DNA from: Symsagittifera roscoffensis
Lineage: Eukaryota > Xenacoelomorpha > Acoela > Convolutidae
DNA length: 64,000 nt
Assembly: GCF_963678635.1 (NCBI RefSeq)
Contig: NC_087065.1
Coordinates: forward strand, 47,310,381 to 47,374,380
Direction: 5' to 3'
The position numbers and the translations under genes are program-made. Positions 1 through 12,390 of this stretch are shown here, piece by piece; position 1 is the stretch's first letter, and every line of letters begins with the position of its first letter. The notes under the pieces are model-generated. The model saw only the letters and a program-made list of their open reading frames with translations, was not told where the DNA came from and ran no database searches.

Positions 1-2448
1 TTCTGGAGAAAAATTGACAGTGAATAATGTGTACAGGAGTCTCCAAAACTTTATCCTAAATGTGATTTAAAATCAATTTTGCATAGTTTTTGTTGCATAA
101 AGAAAACATATATTCGGTTCAGAAACACAAAACTTTTGATTGTGTTTTTTTCATGAATAAAATTTTTTCAATTTCCAAAAAAAGGATTAACTCTCACTTC
201 AACAATTTATTGTATCGAAAGACTTCCTGAACAAAAATTCAGATAAAGCCCCTCAATCATCATGTTTTCCAGAAATTGAAATAGTCCCAATCAATGAGGT
301 TGGAGAGCATTGCGTGATCAATACACAATCAGACGAATCTTGTTTTTTTGCTAATCGTTTTTGAAGGAAACGTTCTAACTATTCCTTTTGTGCAAAAACA
401 TCAGCGCTGATATTGCAGCATCTTCCACAAATTTGTTAGATTGTCACGCAGGTTATTCAGCGTTTCTTCCAATTGAATTCTATCAAAAAAACTTTGAATA
501 TAAATCATGTTGTTCTTGTTTCAGTTTTTTGGTCCTTTTTTCTGTAAGAATGCAGTAACTTTTTTGTAATTGATTAAAAAGTTTTTCGTTTGAAGTTTGA
601 TTCATGCTTCTTCCTTCTTTGTTTCTGACTTAAACAGGAAAGGATTTTAATATCCGGAGCAAAAGAGAAACTTTGATAGAGAAAAACGAAAAATAATCGT
701 GATAATTAAAGTAAGATAAGTGAGTTCTGAAAAAAATTCGATAAAATTTTACTCTGGAGAGAAAATTTTTCAAAACAATTTCTCAAAAGCTGAAAAGTCA
801 AAAATTGACACTGGGAAAGAATAAAAATTTCCCCCGTACGATACACACTTTGAGAAAGTTTTTAATTTGTTTACCAGAGAAAAGTTTTTTAACAAATTGA
901 AGGTTTAAATGTTTGACTAAGAACGAGGATGATTAAAAGCTATTTTAAGTTTTAATTGAAGAAAAAAACATAATAAATTGAAGTTAAACATAACAAATCA
1001 GGTTTTTAGATAAGAAATTTTTCAGGAAAATGATATAAGTGATTTAGTTTTCCAATTTCACATTTCAACCCTATGGATTCGTATTTTTCCCACAGAAAAT
1101 GAAATTTCCGCTTTAATGTTTTTGTAGAGTGAGATATTTAATAACCTACAAACTGACAAAGATTTGGTTAACATAATAAATGTTTCCATAACCTCGTTGA
1201 GCAGAATAGTTATCTTGTCAACAAAAACCTCTTTTGTCAAAACTTTTCGAGAAAATTTGAGCGCGAAATAAATGGATGAGATGGGTATTTTTTGGATTTT
1301 AAAAAAAATAACTTTTTTGTGTAGTTTTGATTCCCATACTGTTATTAGCAATCTCATATTCGTACAATCTCAAATCTGATATTACCTTAAAATTAGCATC
1401 GAATTTTTCTTATTTTTCGAAACTTGCCGTCATAACCGAAGCACTTAGCACTTAGCAAACTGTTACAGTCAAATGATAATGGGACATATCGATAATAAAC
1501 CGAAAAAAAATTGGAGTTTGAAAAAAAATTAAAACTGACGATATGAAATTAACAACCAACAGTGCATTAGGAAAAAAGGTATTCCATGTATTAAAACATA
1601 GGACCCTGTACATTGGTGTCTAGAATCTTAAGTATTGCTGTTATGGCAAAACTGGGCATGAAAATTGTTTTTCAAAATATACAATCTTAGCATATCAAAC
1701 CTGGTATTTCAACACAGGGCCAAAGTATTAATCTTATTCTCTGTTTGAATACTTTGAGATCCGAAACTTCACCTATCTTAGTGCATGGGGATCTCCAAGG
1801 CCCCTCCTTCCAGCTTTTTATACGCATATACTTTTAACCTAAATGGTTGTATTATTTCCGTTAATGGCTTAATTTTTATAAGGTTTTACAATTTTTCAAT
1901 AATTTAATTAGCAAAACTATTCAAAACAAAGAAAAGTGCTTTTCGAACATTCAAAATCTGCCCTGATGTACGAGCAGTCTTAAATAGCTTTGTTTAGCTT
2001 TTTTGTCTAAGAAAAACCTACGCATTTTACAGCTAATAGAACGTTAGTAATTTTTGACGTGACTTCAGGACAACAATTTAACTTTTTTCTAGTAGTTTAG
2101 AATGTAGTCTCGTTGAATATTGAAATTGAGTCAGTAGTACATTCCTTCCTATTTATTTTTAAAAAACCTTTGATACATCGAATTAATTAAATCTTGAAAA
2201 TTGCGCAAATTTGTTTGGAATGCTAATGCATTTTGGCCGTCTGAATACGCCTTGTCGTCTTTTGTACCTGGCGCCAATTACAAATCTGTACGCAGCTCAT
2301 GATTTTAAGTAAAACTGTTTAATTAGGTTATATCTAATAAAAAACAAGACTTAATACTGTCACTCATTCTCGTTAAAATAATTTGAACTTTGAACTAATG
2401 AATAGACTCAGGTCTACCGCAGCCTGACCAATTTCGGCTAATAGTGGT
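1..2448. other. AT-rich intergenic DNA, no gene recognised
   Basis: About 2.4 kb of AT-rich sequence with many A and T runs. The only long open frame (minus strand, 1058-1357) is composed of K, I, F and N codons typical of random AT-rich DNA and has no recognisable motif. I see no splice-site-bounded exon, repeat or RNA gene in this stretch. Confidence 0.6.
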
Positions 2449-2456
2449 ACCACGTG

Positions 2457-2857
2457 CAGTAGCGGATTTAGGGGGGCGCCTCCCCCCTCAGAAATTCGAC
2501 CCCCTGCCGACCCAAAGGGTCCCCCTTTGTATTATTTTAAGATAACTTTTTTTTGGCTGACTGGCCTTAAAATTTTTCTAAATGCGCCTTCGGCGCCAAT
2601 CTATACTAATTTTGAGGGGGGAGCGCGCGCCGAAAAAACGCGACTTTTTAGTCGAAATTGTCCAAAAAGTGCCTAAAAACGCCTTTTTTGGCTTTTGTTT
2701 TCAAAATTAGCCTGCGGCGCAGAAAATTTCGTCAAATTAAAATCTTTATAGTGGTTTGGAACAGCTCAGAAAATCAATTTGGTCGACCTAAAAAAAAGGG
2801 TCGACAAAATTTTCATTTTTTTCCGCCCTCCTCGTGAAATTCTTAGATCCGCGCCTG
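2457..2857 (+). mobile_element. hAT-type MITE, copy 1, with 8-bp target site duplications
   Basis: A 401-bp non-coding element is flanked by identical 8-bp direct repeats, ACCACGTG at 2449-2456 and again at 2858-2865. The termini are inverted: the left end reads CAGTAGCGGATTTAGG and the reverse complement of the right end reads CAGGCGCGGATCTAAG. An 8-bp duplication with CAG-starting termini is the signature of hAT-superfamily non-autonomous elements. The interior has G-runs and C-runs and no coding frame. A related inverted copy lies at 12391-12795. The element sits about 0.5 kb upstream of the first exon of the host gene. Confidence 0.8.
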
Positions 2858-3281
2858 ACCACGTGAAAGTTCTAGACGCAAAAAAAAACGGCCTTGTGTA
2901 GCTCAAAAAGAGCTTCGCCCAAAAAAATAACACAGTCTGGAATGTGGGGAGATAATACAAATGGACTATCCTCGACAGGACTGTTAAGGCGGCCTACTGA
3001 TAGCTCCTCTGCGATTAGCAGGAACCACATTATAATATTATAAAACCACCAATCCGAATCTGACATATTGTTTATCATTTGAATTAACGTAGCACATCGG
3101 ATCCGCGTCTGATTGCTCAGAACCTTGTGACAACTAAATAATTATACCTTAGGTATTTGCTTGAGTAACTATCGCGACGGCGCTTTCATCTTAAATTTAC
3201 TTTTATTTGCTCCGATAGCTGTACACAAAACTGCTGAACAAAAGTCATTAATTTAATGGTTAATTCCACTTCGATTAATCT

Positions 3282-3287
3282 TCAGTC
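3282..3287 (+). promoter_or_regulatory. Candidate initiator (TCAGTC) upstream of exon 1
   Basis: The hexamer TCAGTC matches the arthropod-type initiator consensus TCAKTY and lies 64 bases before the chosen ATG. No TATA box is evident at the expected distance. One hexamer can occur by chance, so this is only a candidate transcription start. Confidence 0.25.
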
Positions 3288-3350
3288 TGGAACTAACTTT
3301 TCGCCGTGAAGCATAAAATTGAAGACAATTTATCGGAAACAAATCAAAAA

Positions 3351-3607
3351 ATGACGATTTTGATGCAAATTTGTGTCGTTTTCCTTGGCCTATCTTCCGT
3401 TTTTTCGGCGCCAGCCGGTAGTGAGTTTGTAGATGTTTGCAAATCAGACAATAACGAGGTCCCTGAAAATGGGCATCCCCCCAACTATTGGGGCACATAC
3501 AAGTCTACCACCAAGGCCCAGAAGAAGGTGTTTGTGGACAAAATATTCGAGCAGATCCCGAAAGGAACTACGGCATGCGAACTGCCGTCGGACTTCCAAC
3601 TGAACAG
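3351..3607 (+). CDS. Exon 1 of a secreted/GPI-anchored protein gene (unknown family)
   Basis: This is the first coding exon of a three-exon gene (others 8663-8925 and 12881-13215). The ATG at 3351 is preceded by AAAAA and begins a clear signal peptide: hydrophobic core ICVVFLGLSSVFSA at about residues 7-20, with likely cleavage near APAGS. An open frame extends further 5' to 3306 but has no ATG there. The mature part is hydrophilic and includes two cysteines. The exon ends at CAG followed by GTACCT, leaving two bases of a codon, which matches the one base supplied by exon 2. The full predicted protein is 284 residues. I do not recognise the family. The export signal is visible; a surface role is inference. 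Confidence 0.7.
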
Positions 3608-4217
3608 GTACCTTTAGACGTTTCAATCAGATACAATTTTTAGTTAATTTTTTCAATAAAGAGAGTATATCCATGGTTTTCCGCGGGTGGTGCTCCGCGG
3701 GCATTGATTCAACTGTGATACAGCGATACAAAACTCAAACTTTTCTATGGTTTTCTCAAAACAAAAATTACAATTCATTGGTCGAATATAAATGCTGGAT
3801 CTGAATATTGAAGTAAGTTTTCAAAAAAGCAAAGTAGGCACCATGCTTTGACATTTCTCATTGGCCCAAGCTTAGGAACGAAGCGTTTGTGAGATTTTCA
3901 AAATTTTTGTTTTCGATCTTAATATTGTATCGACGTTTAACAACCGGAGCGAGTGCTTAAGAAAAAACGCTATAAAAAGTTTCGGAGTCCAGACTGGCGC
4001 TACTAAAAAAACTGCCGCTACTGACGCTACTCAAAAAACACACGGTTGCCGAGCGAAAACTTGCTACAAAAAACAGCGACCCATAAGCTCGCTGCAGAGT
4101 GTGCAAAAAAGGAGCCACGACTGGCGGGACTCAGCCAACCGTCGGAAACAGCGGGAAAACATCTCAAATTCAAGCATGACAGAGCTAAAACGCTGCAAAC
4201 GGCGCAACATAGCTGAT

Positions 4218-4362
4218 ATCTCTTTAACTACACCCCCCCTTTTTGCAAAGGAGGGAGATTCGTTACTCGGTACAATGTTTACATATGCTTAACCATTGAA
4301 ACATTTCAGTATAACGGTTACTTCGTTACTTAGTACCACAGGGGGGATATACTAAAAGAGAT
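4218..4362. mobile_element. Short MITE-like element in intron 1
   Basis: A 145-bp segment has imperfect terminal inverted repeats of about 22 bp. The left end is ATCTCTTTAACTACACCCCCC and the reverse complement of the right end is ATCTCTTTTAGTATATCCC followed by C residues. The interior is AT-rich and non-coding. The target duplication is unclear, so the superfamily cannot be set. Confidence 0.45.
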
Positions 4363-4793
4363 CCAATAAATGCAACTCAAAAAGTGCAACATAACAACTT
4401 TGGCATCAATGCAACAAAGTTTAACAGGTTCAGAGCGGCACGTGCTTAGGTTAATTATTTTGATGCATATTTTAGACGACAAATTAAATACAAATCTCTT
4501 TTCAAAACAAATTCAAAACATAATGAAACAGTAACGTGAGATGTTTCTACAAAATGCTAAAAAGCTAAGAATTTTAATTCTTTTTAGAAAATCGTCGCTT
4601 GCGAGAGTGACATTAGCTTAACAAGTGGAGCATTTTCAGATTGAGAATAGTCAACCACTGTTTTTAGTTTGCCTTTTACGAAGAAAAAATTGCTGTTGCT
4701 GGCCAAATCGATACGTTGAGTTTTTAGACTTGCATCAAGCATTTTTTAAAAACCTTTGAAGCTTTGTGAAAAATTCGAATAAAGTTTTATAAT

Positions 4794-5478
4794 GCTGATT
4801 TAAATTAACCGAATGAAAGCGTTAAACTTGAAATTTAAAACGCGTTTTTCTCAAATTGGGTTGAGTTTAGGTGAAAGCTTATGAAGACAAAACTTGCTTA
4901 AATTTGTTTTGCGAAATTCGGGCCCAAAATTTTACCCCAAAAATTGGTCATTTTGGCTCTTCTTAGTTAATAGAAAATACGCCAAAAATGCCCAGTCAAT
5001 CACTGACATAATTATATCAAAGTGAGCCTCTTACGTAGTCCAACAAACTTTATTCTCCAAAAACAAATTGCAAACCGTTTAAAAGTTGTTTTTAAATAAA
5101 GTTGGTATTTCGTATAGTAAAAATGACCTTTTTTGTCTATCAAGCAAAAATAAATTAATTTATACAATGTTTTGGAAAATATACCCTTCTTAAAGTCTGT
5201 CGGACAACGTAAGGGGCTCACTTTGATATAAATATGTCTGTGATTGACTGCGTATTTTTTTGGCGTAATTTTTTATTAACTAAGAAAAGCCAAAATGACC
5301 CGTTTTTGAGGTAAAATTTTGGGGCCGAATTTCGGAAAACAAATTCACCATATTAATTCTGCTGAAATTTTAAGCAAGTTTTGTTTTCATGAGGTTTCAC
5401 CTAAACTCAACCCAATTTGAGAAAAACGCGTTGTAAATTTCAAGCTTAGCTCGTTTTGTCCGGTTAATTTAAATCAGC
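4794..5478. mobile_element. Foldback element: 685-bp imperfect palindrome in intron 1
   Basis: The left end starts GCTGATTTAAATTAACCG and the right end finishes with its reverse complement (CGGTTAATTTAAATCAGC). The similarity continues inward over roughly 240 bases per arm: blocks such as AACGCGTTTTTCTCAAATTG, GGGTTGAGTTTAGGTGAAA and CAGTCAATCACTGACATAAT reappear in reverse complement on the right. A central unpaired part of about 170 bases lies near 5040-5205. No coding capacity is seen. The layout fits a foldback or long-TIR MITE, and a transcript through it could form a long hairpin. Confidence 0.75.
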
Positions 5479-5969
5479 ACTGTAGGCGCCTGATTTAGTT
5501 AATAATTTTGACATCAAAATTATCAGCTAGAAGCAAGTGACTGAAAAACCTTCTAGAATTCCAATTGAGTGATAAATAACACACCCAGTCGAAGATATAA
5601 TACTAGTTCCTGGTACAAGTTTCAATCTAATGTAACTTGCCTTAGAGTATGAATTGTTTTAAGACAGGATACACAAAAGCTAAAGGATCACAAAAAAAGT
5701 GGTTATTTTCAGTATTATTTTTGATTTTGTGCACAATATAATTTTAGTCAAATGATAATTGACAAATCATAAGAATACGTCTCTAAAAAGGTCAAAATAA
5801 GATATTTACAGAGGATTGAAATTATAGCACAGACAATTATGATAAAAAACTTGAGATCAGTGACTTGTGAATGACAAATATTGGGAACATAAAGTTGCTT
5901 CAACAACATACTACCGAGACCCCGAAATGAGGTAATGGCGCATGACAATGCATAAAAAAAATTTTAACA

Positions 5970-6545
5970 AGTCCGGTGGTGGAGTGGTCGAACGTGCTGT
6001 GAGCCTTTTTCACTGTCACCACCCGTTTTGTACCATTTCTACTGGATGCTCAACCGCTACACATCCAATGGACCAAAAAATTTCCGGTGCGAGGTTTTTG
6101 AGTACACACTCCAAAGGTCCAATCTTCAGCGGTGACTGTATTGCATTCCACTGGGCGCGTTTCATTTGTGAAGCAGGGAATTTTTTCTTTAATATTTCCA
6201 CAATGGTTCATCATCTTTTGAGCTTGAGTCCACTTTTTGTATGTCAGTGTATGTTACTGTCGTCGAAAACTCCTCTTGGAATGCCGCTGAATGGTCGTTG
6301 AATGAAGAAGTGATTTGGTGTCAGTTGTTCGTCATTTATTGGGTAGTCAGTTACGATAGTCAAATCTCGATTTCAGCATCACTTCTGTTTCGGTAGAATT
6401 TGTGTGAACAAAAACATGAGTGAAATTTAGTGATCGAAGAAAGACGAAGAGTTTCTCTTGGCAATCTGAATTAAACCTTTCTAAGCCTCGCCGATTTTAG
6501 GACCGTATAGAGGATTGAAGAACCAGTGAATGTTATTCGTTGTAG
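5970..6545 (-). pseudogene. Decayed BEL/Pao-type integrase C-terminus
   Basis: Read on the minus strand, three stretches in shifting frames match the C-terminal part of BEL/Pao polyproteins. At about 6487-6540 is a WFFNPLYGPKIGEA segment, resembling the integrase W-x-F-x-P-P-x-x-P-H-x-G-G block. At about 6252-6335 is an LTPNHF followed by PRGVF segment. At 6016-6201 is a stretch resembling the DUF5641 beta-barrel that follows (FPASQMKRAQWN, then PLKIGPL). Stop codons and frameshifts separate them, so the copy is dead. It lies antisense in intron 1 of the host gene. No LTRs were found beside it. Confidence 0.6.
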
Positions 6546-6559
6546 CTTGAGTGATGTAG

Positions 6560-8662
6560 AAACCAGTTACCATGGAAGTCATTTGGGCTAACATATTCGT
6601 TTGATGACTGTGTATCATAAAAAACAATTGGAGGTTTGGTGGTTTTTGGAGGGTGTCCTGTGGATTGTAGTTGATGAGGATGACCTATATTAGTTGATAT
6701 CACCTGTATACGAACTGATCTGATCGCTGATTTTGTACTGCGGTCTCAGTAAATTATTGATTGAAACTTGTTCGGCTGAACAAAGTTCTGACAGAATTGG
6801 GAGATGGTTTTTGAGGCAAACTGTAATAGATTGCTGGGAGATGGTTTCGGACATCGAGACTGCCGATAGTGAGCAAAAACGATGGGTTTTGATGTAACCC
6901 TATTTTTTGGGCTTTGGTGTTTGCTGTGTAAGGCTGCTGTTGATAATAAACTACGGTTTATGAGTTGACTTCGTCGTCAATCTCTATTGTTGTATCCGTA
7001 CTCTGCTGTATGTTTTTGGCGTTGGTTGCAATTGAACAATCAACTATTCGGTAAACAGCCAAAAGTTGATATTTTGCGCCCACCCAGGAGCGCCAAAACC
7101 ATGAAATTGACTTCTCATTTCAGATCAAAACATGTCTTCAACAGTCAATTTTTTATACTTCTTGGTTTGTTTCAAGAGTAAATATAATGATATATTTTAC
7201 AAATGTTTGAGTACAGTGATTTTGGTTTTACAATTTTTGGACAAAAAAATTGCATCGGCAACAAACTTCAGTACCTTGCGGGAAAAAACGTTCAAAAATA
7301 TCCTTTTGGTCTGAGATGACAATTTTAGATGAGCTGTAGGTACTGTAGATATCATTACCTTAACCGAAACGTTTTAAGTCAAAGTATTGAGAACTACTTT
7401 GACCTGAGATAGGCTTTCGATATAATTGACTTTTGTAATGTTCTGAAAAATGGAATAAAGTCACCAAATTAAATTTGCCAACAAAAGATATTGCAGATTC
7501 ATATCCACACACAAAAATTGTTCCTATACAAGGAAATGGTAAGAAAAAGATACAAAATTTCGTTTTTTCGTTCTTTCCAATATAAGTTGTGAAAACGGTG
7601 TGAGTACTTAAGTATCACAAAGTGGACGGCTAATAAAAATTGAATGGCTGCCAATTGCTGCAATGAATTTGAACGTTTTCAAGAAAAATTTAACAGATAC
7701 AAAAGTTTAGATACGAAAAGAATTGATGCTAAATTCAACAACAACAACAAAAACAAATCCTGCAAATGAGAAGAAAAATTTATTTGAAAAATGATTTGCA
7801 GTGCTTCAAGTCAATAAAAGGTGTTTCAATTTAAATTATATGGTAATTTTCTATACATGGCTATGAGTCAAAATTAGAAACTTCTTAAAACTTTATATTA
7901 TTTTTGACGCAAATTCTCGTCTCTGTGAAAACAAACTTTTTCAAGAAGTAAATTGCTTAAGTGCAGTTTTGTCTATATGGTAGCCCAGACTAAAATTTTT
8001 GAACACTTTTAGATAAAATGACTATGAAAATTTTGTCTGAACGCAGATTTCATTTTTTACTTGGTTGTGGGGGAAATATTTTAGGCCCATTATTTTTTGC
8101 ATGATGTAAGAGCAATATAGATAAGAGCAGTGGCCTTAAAAACAATGGAAGCAGTGTGTCTATAAATAGCATGTACTAAAAACCTCCTTATACGTAAGTT
8201 TTAATTTTTGTTTCCGTTTGATAAGTATGATTTCAAAATAAATATTACCGTCAGCAGCAAATATTGTCCATGGAAATTGTAGCTAGCTTGATAGGAAAAA
8301 TTTAACAGTTTCAGCAAAAAAGTTCTGGAAAATTGCGTTCAAAAAATTATGAATTTGAATTGGCAAACAAAGCGCTTAGCTTCCAAAAGCTGAAATGCCT
8401 TGAGATACCGCTATTAAAAGACAATCACGCAGGATTTTCTCTTAAGTTTTTGAGAACTTTTTTCAAACCTTTGAAGTCATTTTTCAAATTTTTCTTAAAA
8501 ATAAGAGAAACTTTGGATGATTAGTTTCTGTCGAATGCTTGTTAGATCACTCTTTTATTCAATCACATCATGCCTGCAATGACAATGAGCCCCGCGATCT
8601 TGCTTTAAGCTATCTGACATTTTTGCATTGTTGTAACGATCAATTAAAAATAATTATTTCAG
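6560..8662. other. Intron 1, distal part
   Basis: AT-rich intronic sequence between the BEL/Pao remnant and exon 2. Several 60-70-residue open frames occur, but none shows domain motifs or a coding-like composition. The last bases, TAATTATTTCAG, form a pyrimidine-rich splice acceptor directly before exon 2. Confidence 0.5.
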
Positions 8663-8925
8663 GCACTACGAAAACATACAAACCCCAAGTAAACAGATCT
8701 ACAGTTTCTACTGTGCGAAAGGAGAAAATAGAGGCTACGAACACATTGAAGTGGACGTCACTGTGGGAGAAGAGTTATATATCAGGTGGGCTCAGTCATT
8801 GTCTGAACTAGGAATCGTGGGAGCTAAGGGATATCCCTCAAATGAATATTCCGCGGAAGAACTGGAACAGAAGAAAAGATACATTCAGCCCATTTTTGAA
8901 GCGATAAAGAATGACATACCTGCAA
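8663..8925 (+). CDS. Exon 2 of the secreted/GPI-anchored protein gene
   Basis: An acceptor TTATTTCAG precedes 8663 and a strong donor GTAAG follows 8925. The first base completes the arginine codon split at the end of exon 1, and the exon ends with one base of a threonine codon completed by exon 3, so both junction phases agree. The encoded 87-residue segment contains a cysteine (FYCAKG), alternating hydrophobic residues typical of beta strands (HIEVDVTV, then ELYIRW) and a charged helix-like stretch (AEELEQKKRY). It superficially resembles the exon 3 segment around CGVDAAEKIDVEVM, so the protein may contain two related beta-rich modules. No known domain is recognised. Confidence 0.7.
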
Positions 8926-10690
8926 GTAAGATTTGCGTTTTACTCCAAAACTTGATTGAAATAGGATTTTTTTAAATTCATACACTCAGAATTAAATTTC
9001 TGTATCATTGCAGAATTTCTGCATCGACTGTGTCTAAACATGCTTGACAATGAAAAACTAAACTCAACCTAAACCTTTCCCAGCTCAGACTTTATAATGT
9101 ACTTTATAATGCATCCCAATAAGTTTTTACAGATAACTAATTACCTAAATACGAGATTTTCAGTGATTTTTTCATTTAGCTACCAATATTTTCTTTTCGA
9201 CCTCATTTTGACCAAAAAACGGGAATAACGGTCGATGCGTGTTTATTGTTAAAATTTCATTTTTGTATTTCTCAGAAATGTACTTAAAACAATCATTTTG
9301 CGTACTGTATTTCCAAAAAAAATGTTGTCGCCTTAACGGCTGTCGCCTTATTTGCCGGTCAGCAGTTCACGGTTTCTCATAAAAACTCCATCAACTCTAT
9401 AACGGAGTTGTCTAAATTGGCGGCAAATACAGATTCTCATTCACAAAATTACTCAAGTATTTGCTTAAAAAGACAAGACTGCTCGTATATCAGGGCAAAG
9501 CGCTGAATGTTCCGACTTTCCCTTATTTCATATTGAATAGTTTTTGGGAAAAGAAAATATGGAAAACCTATAAGTTTTGGACAACATCAAAGTGTGAAAT
9601 GTTAGGTCGTATGAAATTAATACGACCGATCCGATTAGCTACCCTTAATTCATTTGGAACGATTTAGTTATCATAATAACAAAACAATTCGCGTTCCTCT
9701 ATCAGCAATATCAATAAGTTCTTCAAAGCGCGCATAATTTAGTCCAGAGCATGGCCAACTTGGCAGTTTTCAAACCCCCAAAACTTTCCAAAAAACAATC
9801 TGAGGTAAAATATCTTTTTACATTTGAACTCGGGAAGTTGATATCTTCAATGGGGTATAAAAAATTGTCAAAAACTATTATTTCGATCGGCGAAAATTGA
9901 CTGAATAAAAAAACCACACCGAGCATAAACATTCCGTTTTCTTCGAAAGTCGGAACAAAAATTATCTCAAGATTTGTCAAGTAAACTATCTACTGTAAAA
10001 AACTGAATAGATTAAATATGCGCGAATCAACGTGCACAATAATACTCGAGCCAAATGAAAGCACAAATGAGCAAGCGCTACTGGTCAATGCCGCGTTTGA
10101 ATTCAGTAATCTGACCTGCTAATTGTTTTGAATCTTGTTAGAAGATGGGTCTGCTAAAACACCATCGTCCGCAAAACTATCTTGCACCGCTAAATGTTAG
10201 TTTGATAAAAAAACCGGTCTGCTAAAGCTAGCATTGTGAAAACGACCGCTTTTGTTTATGCTGGAAAGTTTTGCTAATGTTTATTTCTGGGAAACATATT
10301 TTCTTAATCCGAATCAGTAATTGTTATCATCCAATTTTGTATAAAACCGAAAGCGAGCTACAACATTCCGGGCCTAAGGATGCTACAAATATTGATACCT
10401 CAGCACCTTTCTCCAACCCAAGTTCTTATGAAGAGGTCGTTTTTTAATTGGAAAAATTTATACAATTGTTTCTGCAATAAACAACAACGCGAGTATTTTG
10501 AGGCGCGCTCACAAAAAACAGCTAAGTTTCATCCTGAAATATTTTGCCGGAAAGGTACTAGGAGGCCAACTTTGGCGCAAAATTAATGCTCTTTGAGAGC
10601 TAAACAGAATTTTAACCAGCAAAATCCAACGTAACTTCATTACGAGGGCAAACTGCCCATTTTGTGAATTGTGAGCGTATCCTTTGTCGC

Positions 10691-10795
10691 AGAATCTCAT
10701 AGTTGCGGATTCCGCTCACAAATGTTGCGGTTTCCACTTACATTTAGCGGAACCCACTTAAATGTAGCGGAATCTGCCTACAGTTGCGTGTACCA
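10691..10795 (+). repeat. Degenerate tandem repeat, about 21-bp unit, 4-5 copies
   Basis: Successive units carry the core GCGG followed by a TTCC/AACC/AATC-like half and CACTTACA-like ends. Examples are AGTTGCGGATTCCGCTCAC, TGTTGCGGTTTCCACTTAC and TGTAGCGGAATCTGCCTAC. Alternate units look partly complementary to one another. The motif GATTCCACTTAC reappears at about 14498, suggesting a dispersed family. Confidence 0.5.
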
Positions 10796-10859
10796 GAATA
10801 ACTCGCTATTTTTCCTTGTTGTGGAGTCCGCGACAAAAAGTGTGCTGAAGAAATTTACG

Positions 10860-11380
10860 TTACAGATATTTGTACGAAGAATCCACGGATTTTTTTTTGT
10901 AAGTAGACTCCGGGGCCTTCAACAGCAGTGCCGAAGTACCAAAGTACCGAAACTGAAAAGATGTTCAACTGTGCCAAAAATTGATGATATTTGGAAACTT
11001 TGCATTTTTTTGTGATTATTTGGCAGTTTTGCGTGAATACTATTTTGTTTTGGAGCGAAACCGAGAAGACAAACTGACAATTTGATGAGTTAATTGTTGG
11101 TTCTGAAAAGTATTTGACGCCGCGCCGGGAAAATTTGGTTTGCTTAACAAGTGGCATCAATTAAGATGGCATCTTTTCAACTTCCCTCCATTTGAATTAA
11201 ATAACATATCAGTGATTTGGGATGAGTTAAAACAGTATTAAAAATAATTTTCTGCACTGTTGAACAACATTTCATTTTTCGGCACTGTTGTACTTCGGGG
11301 CTGCTGTTGTACTGCCCCGTAGAATCCACTTACACTTTGTAACATGTTTAAAGATTTGTCTCTGGAATCCAAGCACATAC
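10860..11380. repeat. Imperfect inverted repeat pair in intron 2
   Basis: The segment around 10898-10985 (GTAAGTAGACTCCGGGG, then AACAGCAGTGCCGAAGTAC, then GATGTTCAACTGTGCC) recurs in reverse complement at about 11245-11345. There the complementary blocks are GTAAGTGGATTCTACGGGG, CAGCCCCGAAGTAC and GTTGTTCAACAGTGC. The arms are about 100-130 bases and clearly diverged, with about 260 bases between them. It looks like another foldback or MITE-type element. Confidence 0.5.
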
Positions 11381-12097
11381 AGGCACCAAACTGTGCGCCT
11401 ATCCAGTGCACAGTTTGATCCCGTAATCTTTTTTCCCTTTGTCAAAAGACACTGCGCAAGACCCTTTTGTAGTATCTGCTTCAAGTTGTTTATCGTTAAA
11501 TGTTAAAAGTGTATGTGACCATAAAACCCTCGTGACCATAATTTATAAATCAGATGAGACATAGTTGCAGAAAGCTTTGAGTTTGAACCTCAAGTTTGAT
11601 CAGTGCTGCAATGGCCATTTCAACATCATCTCAGCCACACTGTTTAAATCTTCTATTTTACGTTTGGAAGACCAATAAAAGTTAACGTTTGTTGCCAGTT
11701 AAATCAACACGTAATTCAATAAACAAGGTTCTGAACTCTGTCAAAACATACACTAGAAGATGATAGAAGATACCGAAACAAGGATACTTTTGAACTGTTC
11801 GATTAATTTATGGTGTGACTAGTTTGAGTCATAAAACAATCACTATTTGCTTGTTTTACATATATATTATTTCTGAAACCCCGGGCTGACCTTCAAATTG
11901 TATGATTAGCATTTTTGGTCTACCCGGGGCTATGATTTCCTGGTGAAGAATAAACCACCTTATCAAGAATTAAATCAAGGGTTCAGAATATAAGGATTTG
12001 CACCTCTTTAAACCTTTCCAACCTTTCAGGGGGGAATAATTTAAAAGATGTTTTGTAATTTAAGTAGATTGTTAAGGGGGGGCTTGTTAAATATACT

Positions 12098-12130
12098 AAG
12101 TTAGTCGAATCGGGTAAGTTAGTCGAATCG
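12098..12130 (+). repeat. Short direct repeat AAGTTAGTCGAATCG x2
   Basis: The 15-mer AAGTTAGTCGAATCG occurs at 12098-12112 and 12116-12130, offset by 18 bases. It is a small local duplication in intron 2 with no evident function. Confidence 0.7.
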
Positions 12131-12390
12131 TCCAGGGTAGACGTCAAGCGGGCAATTATTATGCCCTTGGTCTATCCTCTTCAGATATGTTATACAAAAT
12201 GTCAGATAAATTTAATGATGACTATTAAAAATGTGTTTCTTCATTTTCTGTATTTTTGCATTTAATTGTCTGAAGAAATAAATTCTTTCTTTCTTTCGAA
12301 TGTTCGACCAATCAGAATGTAGCAAAATATTAAATCTCAATAAAGAAGCCCTAGTACTATTTTTAGGGATGGAGAGTCATTATTAGATAC

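Noticed and set aside
1058-1357. 99-residue minus-strand ORF
   Set aside because: AT-rich random composition, no motif and no splice or promoter context.
5965-6020. tRNA-like 5' half (GGTGGTGGAGTGGTCGAACG)
   Set aside because: No B box or T arm follows, and the stretch is explained as the end of a BEL/Pao relic on the other strand.
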